A DNA stretch of 38,568 bases from Pedobacter sp. ASV19 (GTDB lineage: Bacteria > Bacteroidota > Bacteroidia > Sphingobacteriales > Sphingobacteriaceae), in contig NZ_JAELTV010000019.1 in NCBI RefSeq assembly GCF_016429005.1, positions 1 to 38,568 of the forward strand. Reading direction: 5' to 3'. Position 1 is the first letter of the stretch. Every line of letters begins with the position of its first letter. The notes beneath the pieces are model-generated. The model did not search any database. It was not told the origin of the DNA and worked only from the letters and a program-made list of their open reading frames with translations. Positions 34,275 through 38,568 of this stretch are shown piece after piece. The position numbers were made by a program, and so were the translations under genes.

Positions 34275-34282
34275 CAAAAATA
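34275..34282 (-). promoter_or_regulatory. Possible -7 box for purN
   Basis: The minus-strand TATTTTTG fits TAnnTTTG and lies 93 bp upstream of the purN start, which would give a leader of about 85 nt. The -33 element is not evident. In an AT-rich gap a chance match is possible. Confidence 0.3.
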
Positions 34283-34332
34283 GCATTTTAACTGTTTAGA
34301 TTAAAATTAAGGACTACTAAAAGGGATATAGG

Positions 34333-34481
34333 GGTGAATTGTGTCGGAAAATTTTGTACGACTGCTTCAAGGCTAACGATATCAGGCGGCTGAAAAAGCC
34401 GCATATCTCTGAGGCCTTTCTGCAGCGTACGAAAATTTTCCGTAGCAAATTGCAGAGGGGAGGGGGGCAGGTATGGAGCAG
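34333..34481 (+). repeat. Long-hairpin repeat, copy 1
   Basis: A 149-bp unit repeated at 34655-34803 with the same length and only a few substitutions. Inside it, CGGAAAATTTT (34345-34355) pairs with AAAATTTTCCG (34432-34442), GTACG (34356-34360) with CGTAC (34426-34430), CTGC with GCAG, and GATAT (34378-34382) with ATATC (34403-34407). A tip hairpin GCGGCT-GAAAA-AGCCGC closes at 34386-34402. The whole unit can fold into one nested ~98-nt hairpin, followed by a G/A-rich tail. No transposase is nearby. Confidence 0.85.
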
Positions 34482-34654
34482 AGACTTTATACCTGGTGGT
34501 ACGTTAAATTGTCGATTGATAGGCTTTGGAGCGCCGGTTGTTCGACAGAACCGGGGTGTTTTCCGAAGGAATGACGGTGTATCACCGAACAAACGGCGAA
34601 GTATCCTGGAGTCAGGTAGCAGTGTCCTATACTGAAATAAGGTTATAAAGGGGA

Positions 34655-34803
34655 GGTGAATTGTGTCGGAAAATTTTGTACAACTGCTTCAAGGCTAACG
34701 ATATCAGGCGGCTGAAAAAGCCGCAGATCTCTGAGGCCTTTCCGCAGCGTACGAAAATTTTCCGTAGCAAATTGCAGAGGGAGGGAGGCCAGGTATGGAG
34801 CAG
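34655..34803 (+). repeat. Long-hairpin repeat, copy 2
   Basis: A direct repeat of the unit at 34333-34481, offset exactly 322 bp with no net insertion or deletion. Differences include G to A in the left arm (TACGAC to TACAAC), T to G beside the tip hairpin (GCATAT to GCAGAT), T to C in TTTCTGC, and changes in the G-rich tail. The outer 11-bp stem (34667-34677 with 34754-34764) and the tip hairpin are fully conserved, so the folding capacity is kept while other bases drift. Confidence 0.85.
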
Positions 34804-34893
34804 GGAAGGGGTTGAAATGTTTTTTTTGGTTTGGGTAGATTGTTAGCGGGTTGTGGATCCGGAATAGTTGACGTGAAATCCTGGGCGCCCTGG

Positions 34894-34993
34894 AACAAAT
34901 GAATTGCGTCTGTGAGAATGCCTTTTAAGGTTTGCGGCCTTTTTCAGGCCGCCTAAGCTTAGGCAGCATTCGAACAGATCGCTTTCATTTGTT
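34894..34993 (-). repeat. Divergent third long-hairpin element, inverted
   Basis: About 100 bp with the same architecture as the two repeats but different sequence. AACAAATGAA (34894-34903) pairs with TTCATTTGTT (34984-34993), GCG with CGC, TCTGT (34909-34913) with ACAGA (34974-34978), and GAATGC (34916-34921) with GCATTC (34966-34971). The tip stem GCGGCCT/AGGCCGC (34934-34952) reads with a GAAAA loop on the minus strand, the same loop as the other copies on the plus strand. It lies 25 bp past the 3' end of the scramblase-like gene and could act as its transcript end. Confidence 0.7.
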
Positions 34994-35018
34994 TATATAT
35001 TATCTGATGTGTTAGCCA

Positions 35019-35606
35019 TTAACTTTCTTTGAGTACCATGTCGATGGTGATGGCCGCAGAAAGAATGGCTACCTTATGTTTGTTCTGGCTGTAGAGCGGA
35101 TCAATATGGACGTTGTATTTATCTGCAGTGGTAAAGATCTCCTTGAGTGCGCCAGCCCATTTTTTACTGATAGAGCCCATTTCAATCTGGTTGCTGTCTT
35201 TAATTATAAAGTTCCAGGCCTTCCAATCTCCTGTGATCTCTGCAATCAGCTCTCCATCGGGTTGCTCGATCTTAAAAGTTGGTTTGAAAAATTTAAATTT
35301 CTGTTTAATGATGGCAATCGGCGTTTCATAAGCATCATTGATAATGATCTTAGACATGAAAAAGGTAAAACCTCTGGAGATGACCGCCTGTAATTCATCG
35401 TCATTATTGACAATATTCAATTTAAAGGGGAGCATACGTTTGTCTACTAATAAGCGAAGTGCTTTCTGTCCAAAGGTCAGGATTTGTTTTACCGCGCCAA
35501 TGTTTTCTCCTTTTTCATCAAAAATTTTGTAGGCATTTTCAAATTTGAATAGATTTACTTTTTCATCAATAAAATAGTCGTGACCGTCAAAAAAATTACT
35601 GTTCAT
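35019..35606 (-). CDS. Phospholipid scramblase-related / LURP-like protein
   Basis: A 195-residue soluble protein with the tubby-like beta-barrel pattern seen in scramblase-related and LURP-one-related proteins: alternating short strands such as FKFENAYKIFDEKGENIGAV, FFMSKIIINDAYETPIAIIK, FKIEQPDGELIAEITGDWKA and FIIKDSNQIEMGSISKKWAG, then a C-terminal hydrophobic helix (HKVAILSAAITIDMVL). The W-K-A-W plus I-K-W-AG blocks fit that family. The biochemical role of bacterial members is unknown; scrambling activity should not be assumed. It is transcribed toward the repeat region. Confidence 0.75.
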   Translation of the reverse strand: MNSNFFDGHDYFIDEKVNLFKFENAYKIFDEKGENIGAVKQILTFGQKALRLLVDKRMLPFKLNIVNNDDELQAVISRGFTFFMSKIIINDAYETPIAIIKQKFKFFKPTFKIEQPDGELIAEITGDWKAWNFIIKDSNQIEMGSISKKWAGALKEIFTTADKYNVHIDPLYSQNKHKVAILSAAITIDMVLKES

Positions 35607-35801
35607 AGGTATTATAGGATTTTAAATGCAGCCCCAAGATAAAGAGTTTTCGTCATATGAACCAGTTTCGTCTGGAGGTAAATGGTTAAATGAAGCCATC
35701 AGGATCTTGGTTGCGGCTTAACAAATTGATTGATAAGGGCATGTTGCTTCGTCGCCATTGAAAAAAAATAACAAACAGATGAAAAATAATTACGTAATGA
35801 T

Positions 35802-35832
35802 TTTGCAATTAAAAACATAAGTCCTATATTTG
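35802..35832 (+). promoter_or_regulatory. Promoter of rpsT
   Basis: TTTG (35802-35805), a 19-bp spacer and TATATTTG (35825-35832) reproduce the Bacteroidota promoter consensus exactly. The start codon of rpsT lies 37 bp downstream, leaving a short A-rich leader. Confidence 0.8.
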
Positions 35833-35869
35833 CAGTCCGAAAAAAATAGAAAACAAAGGCTAAAGAACA

Positions 35870-36124
35870 ATGGCAAATCATAAATCAGCTTTAAAAAGAA
35901 TAAGAGCAAACGCAACTAAACGTCTACGTAACAGATATCAGGCAAAAACTACACGTACCTTTATCAAAAGACTTCGTGCTGCTGAAGATAAAAAAACTGG
36001 ATTGGAATTATTACCTAAAGTAGTTTCCATGTTAGATCGTTTAGCTAAGAAAAACGTTATTCACAAAAACAAAGCTGCGAACAACAAATCAAAATTGACT
36101 AAATTTGTTAATGGCTTAAAATAA
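35870..36124 (+). CDS. rpsT: 30S ribosomal protein S20
   Basis: An 84-residue, strongly basic, helical protein that binds 16S rRNA early in small-subunit assembly. The N-terminus MANHKSALKRIRANATKRLRN and the C-terminal VIHKNKAANNKSKLTKFVNG are the defining S20 features. It has its own consensus promoter and intrinsic terminator, so it is monocistronic. Confidence 0.97.
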   Translation: MANHKSALKRIRANATKRLRNRYQAKTTRTFIKRLRAAEDKKTGLELLPKVVSMLDRLAKKNVIHKNKAANNKSKLTKFVNGLK

Positions 36125-36145
36125 ATATAGCTTTACAATATTCAG

Positions 36146-36180
36146 AACGGGATAGGCACTGCTTATCCCGTTTTTTTTTT
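36146..36180 (+). terminator. Rho-independent terminator of rpsT
   Basis: The 9-bp perfect stem AACGGGATA (36146-36154) / TATCCCGTT (36164-36172) runs into an uninterrupted ten-T tract. radC starts 4 bp after the T tract. Confidence 0.92.
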
Positions 36181-36183
36181 CCT

Positions 36184-36882
36184 ATGACAGTATACGAACA
36201 AAAAATAGGGATAAAGCACTGGGCGGAAGAAGACCGGCCGAGAGAAAAATTGTTGCTTCAGGGCAGAAGGCACTTAACTGATGCTGAGCTGCTGGCCATT
36301 CTGATTGGTTCAGGAAACCGGGAGGAGACCGCTGTTGACCTCAGTAAACGCCTGCTTCTTTTTTACAAAAATGACCTGGACCAGTTTGGGAAAGCATCTA
36401 TTGCCGAGCTCTGTAAATTTAAAGGAATCGGAGAGGCTAAAGCGGTTGCGGTTGTGGCTGCCCTGGAACTGGGCAGAAGAAGAAAGGAAAGCCTGCCCGC
36501 AGAAATATTGAAAATAACCGGGGCAAAAGATGCCTTTGATATTCTGTCTCCTATTCTTTCTGACCTTCCCCACGAGGAATTCTGGATGCTCGTCCTAAAC
36601 AGGGCCAATCATGTAAAAGATAAAGTGCTCATCAGCAGGGGAGGGCAGTCTGGAACGGTGGTGGATACCAAAATCATTTTTAAAAATGCACTGGACAGAA
36701 ATGCCAGTTATCTGATCCTGGCCCATAATCATCCGTCGGGAAATACCAAACCGAGTACGGAAGACCTCAGGCTGACCAAAAGGATTTCAGAAGCAGGAAG
36801 AATCCTCGATATCCCTATCTTGGATCACATAATCATTGGAGACCGTTCATTCTTTAGCTTTGCAGATGAAGGATTGGTTTGA
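36184..36882 (+). CDS. radC: RadC-family JAB-domain protein
   Basis: A 232-residue UPF0758/RadC protein. An N-terminal helix-hairpin-helix region is at about 68-98 (IAELCKFKGIGEAKAVAVVA). The C-terminal JAB/MPN domain is at about 110-232 with the metal motif HNHPSGNTKPSTEDLRLTKR (His181, His183, Asp194) and an upstream Glu in HEEFWMLVLN. Despite the historical name, a DNA-repair role is not established. The radC start nearly touches the rpsT terminator, and no separate promoter box is evident; it may depend on read-through. Confidence 0.93.
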   Translation: MTVYEQKIGIKHWAEEDRPREKLLLQGRRHLTDAELLAILIGSGNREETAVDLSKRLLLFYKNDLDQFGKASIAELCKFKGIGEAKAVAVVAALELGRRRKESLPAEILKITGAKDAFDILSPILSDLPHEEFWMLVLNRANHVKDKVLISRGGQSGTVVDTKIIFKNALDRNASYLILAHNHPSGNTKPSTEDLRLTKRISEAGRILDIPILDHIIIGDRSFFSFADEGLV

Positions 36883-36889
36883 GATTTTA

Positions 36890-36897
36890 TATCTTTG
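36890..36897 (+). promoter_or_regulatory. -7 box ahead of pheT
   Basis: TATCTTTG matches TAnnTTTG and lies 22 bp upstream of the pheT start, just after the radC stop. A TTTG at the ideal -33 spacing is absent. Confidence 0.5.
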
Positions 36898-36919
36898 CAT
36901 TTTATACGGATAATATAAC

Positions 36920-38491
36920 ATGAAGATCTCTTATAACTGGCTTAAACAATTCATTCAAACAGATAAAACACCACAAGAACTTTCACTGATCCTGACCAAT
37001 ATCGGTTTGGAAGTAGAAAGTCTGGAAAAAGTACAGCCTATTGCAGGCGGACTTGAAGGTTTGGTGATCGGTAAGGTGCTTACTTGTGTACAGCATCCGA
37101 ATGCAGACCGTTTAAGAGTAACTACTGTAGATGCAGGAGGGGCTGAACACATCCAGGTGGTTTGCGGGGCGCCTAATGTAGCTGAGGGACAAAAAGTTGT
37201 TGTGGCTACTGTAGGTACTACAGTATATCCTAATGAAGGAGAGCCTTTCAAAATCAACAAATCGAAAATAAGGGGAGAAGTTTCTGAGGGCATGATCTGT
37301 GCAGAAGATGAGATCGGTCTTGGCGGTTCGCATGCCGGTATTATGGTACTTCCTGAAGATACCCCTGTAGGTATTCCTGCAAAAGAATACTTTAAAATGG
37401 AAGACGACTACCTGTATGAAATTGGTTTAACACCCAACCGTGCAGATGCAGCCTCACACCTGGGCGTAGCCCGTGACCTGGCCGCTTACTTCCGCACCGG
37501 AATAACGATGCCGGATGTTTCTTCTTTTAAAACAGACCATGAAAATCTGAATATTCAGGTACAGGTTGAGGATGAAAATGCTTGCCCGAGATACAGCAGT
37601 GTCAGCATCAGCGGCGTAACCGTTACCGATTCGCCAGACTGGCTGCAAGATAAATTGAAAGTGATTGGCATCCGCCCTATCAACAATATCGTAGACATCA
37701 CCAATTATGTTTTGCATGAATTAGGGCAACCTTTACATGCTTTTGATGCAGATCAGATTACCGGAGGAAAAGTTTTTGTCAAAAAAGCGACTGAAGGCGA
37801 ACCTTTTGTTACCCTTGACGGCGTTGAACGTAAACTTTCAGCAGAAGACCTGATGATCTGCAATGCAGAAGCACCGATGTGTATTGCCGGTGTTTTTGGT
37901 GGCAAAAGTTCAGGAGTAAGCGCAGAAACCATCAATGTATTTCTGGAGAGTGCTTATTTTAACTCCGTATCGGTACGTAAAACTTCCAAACGCCACAACT
38001 TAAAAACAGATGCCTCGTTCCGGTACGAAAGAGGAACTGATCCTGAGATTACAGTCTATGCACTGAAAAGAGCAGCCTTACTGATCCAGGAGATCGCTGG
38101 TGGTACGATTTCTTCCGGCATTTCAGACCTGTATCCGAACCCGGTTAAACCATTTGAGATAGAGGTTTCTTATAAAAATATCAACAATCTGATTGGGGCT
38201 TCTATCCCGGACACAGAAATTAAAGCTATTATTACTGCTTTAGGAATTGCTGTGGCAGAAGAAAAAGAAGGTCAGCTGTCTTTACGTGTGCCTAATTATA
38301 AGGTAGATGTAACGAGGGAATGCGATGTGACTGAAGAAGTCCTTCGGATTTATGGTTACGACAATATTGCCATTCCATCCAAGATCAATGCTTCTTTGTC
38401 GTACGGATCAAAGCCCGACAGAGAACTGACCCAGCACATTATAGCAGATATGCTTACTGCAAACGTGGGCGTTCCACATACTTTTCATTGA
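36920..38491 (+). CDS. pheT: Phenylalanyl-tRNA synthetase beta subunit, interrupted
   Basis: Codes for the first ~515 residues of PheT, which with PheS charges tRNA-Phe. The N-terminus MKISYNWLKQFIQTDKTPQE is followed by the EMAP/OB-fold tRNA-binding domain at about 40-155 (VIGKVLTCVQHPNADRLRV, VCGAPNVAEGQKVVVA), the B3/B4 editing domain at about 215-390 (RPINNIVDITNYVLHELGQP, MCIAGVFGG) and the B5 domain at about 400-480. The frame then reads ADMLTAN and departs into VGVPHTFH and a stop, whereas family members continue to about 800 residues. The departure coincides with a short CAAACG sequence, after which the DNA encodes a later part of PheT on the other strand. The gene is broken as assembled. 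Confidence 0.9.
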   Translation: MKISYNWLKQFIQTDKTPQELSLILTNIGLEVESLEKVQPIAGGLEGLVIGKVLTCVQHPNADRLRVTTVDAGGAEHIQVVCGAPNVAEGQKVVVATVGTTVYPNEGEPFKINKSKIRGEVSEGMICAEDEIGLGGSHAGIMVLPEDTPVGIPAKEYFKMEDDYLYEIGLTPNRADAASHLGVARDLAAYFRTGITMPDVSSFKTDHENLNIQVQVEDENACPRYSSVSISGVTVTDSPDWLQDKLKVIGIRPINNIVDITNYVLHELGQPLHAFDADQITGGKVFVKKATEGEPFVTLDGVERKLSAEDLMICNAEAPMCIAGVFGGKSSGVSAETINVFLESAYFNSVSVRKTSKRHNLKTDASFRYERGTDPEITVYALKRAALLIQEIAGGTISSGISDLYPNPVKPFEIEVSYKNINNLIGASIPDTEIKAIITALGIAVAEEKEGQLSLRVPNYKVDVTRECDVTEEVLRIYGYDNIAIPSKINASLSYGSKPDRELTQHIIADMLTANVGVPHTFH

Positions 38492-38568
38492 TCAGGTGGT
38501 ATGTCTTTCCAAATTCGTAGAACTTTACATCCTGATTTTTACGGTTCTGATTATAAGCTACACTCTCC
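38460..38568 (-). pseudogene. pheT: Inverted internal segment of pheT
   Basis: Reading the minus strand from 38567 gives an open frame ESVAYNQNRKNQDVKFYEFG followed by KTYHLINEKYVERPRL. This is typical of the PheT catalytic-like core (FYEFGKTYH block), which in intact proteins lies some tens of residues after the ADMLTAN block where the forward frame breaks. The segment is therefore pheT sequence in inverted orientation, joined at the short sequence CAAACG (38460-38465). It continues past the window edge. Confidence 0.85.

Larger units (their letters stand above)
34182..35018. other. 837-bp non-coding interval with hairpin repeats
   Basis: No convincing gene is present. Short open frames exist on both strands, but they follow the repeats and have no recognisable protein content. 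The interval carries a possible purN -7 box at 34275-34282, two direct long-hairpin repeats, a 173-bp spacer between them (34482-34654) holding the small hairpin CCGGTT...AACCGG, and a third, divergent hairpin next to the scramblase-like gene. Stretches with G runs flank the repeats. Confidence 0.7.

Noticed and set aside
34339-34846. Two similar open frames on the plus strand across the hairpin repeats, both translating to related Lys/Arg-rich peptides
   Set aside because: The similarity follows simply from the DNA repeat. They begin at weak TTG/GTG-type starts, have no recognisable domain, and the base differences do not look like selection on a protein.
34182-35018. CRISPR array or insertion sequence in the repeat region
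   Set aside because: Only two long direct copies with a 173-bp spacer, no short regularly spaced repeats, no cas genes, no transposase and no flanking target duplication were seen.

Overview
The window looks like a chromosomal segment of a Bacteroidota bacterium, most likely Sphingobacteriaceae and Pedobacter-like. The pointers are a SusC/SusD pair controlled by an ECF sigma factor and a FecR anti-sigma factor, repeated Bacteroidota-type -7 boxes (TAnnTTTG), weak ribosome binding sites, DUF5686 and PepSY proteins, and the gene order mreB-mreC-mreD-PBP2-rodA. The genus is inferred from overall protein character; no database search was possible.

Layout. 1-187: 5' part of a leftward hypothetical gene. 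298-1041: monofunctional transglycosylase mtgA. 1198-3819: DUF5686/carboxypeptidase-regulatory-like protein. 3848-12281: a six-gene rightward locus (ECF sigma, FecR, SusC with an STN signalling domain, SusD, exported plant-type isoaspartyl peptidase, exported cyanophycinase), closed by a terminator hairpin. 12297-16518: small conserved genes, an MBL-fold hydrolase, a two-gene membrane Fe-S (HdrD/LutA-like) module and a 51-residue zinc-ribbon protein. 16650-16822: tRNA-Phe(GAA) with promoter and terminator. 16973-20919: a truncated MocR-type regulator, poxB-like pyruvate oxidase and an MFS carrier. 21070-24595: PepSY membrane protein, MFS exporter and a divergent LysR regulator. 24598-25173: tdk. 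25275-26312: acidic hypothetical protein. 26305-31915: the rod-shape/elongasome operon. 32004-34181: purN and purH. 34182-35018: non-coding, with two near-identical long-hairpin repeats and a third, divergent, inverted hairpin. 35019-35606: scramblase-like protein. 35870-38491: rpsT, radC and an interrupted pheT.

The most interesting unit is 3848-12281. The last two enzymes match the two successive steps of cyanophycin breakdown: cyanophycinase releases beta-Asp-Arg dipeptides and isoaspartyl peptidase splits these into Asp and Arg. Both carry signal peptides, both are packed 8-10 bp behind a SusCD pair, and the SusC has the domain needed to signal to the adjacent FecR/sigma pair. I read this as a self-regulated cyanophycin (or beta-aspartyl peptide) scavenging locus, the polypeptide counterpart of a polysaccharide utilization locus.

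Two structural oddities also stand out. pheT reads normally to codon 515, after which the remaining ~100 bp encode a more distal part of PheT on the opposite strand, so there is an inversion or fold-back chimera at the right edge. The purN/scramblase intergenic region holds unexplained large cruciform-forming repeats.
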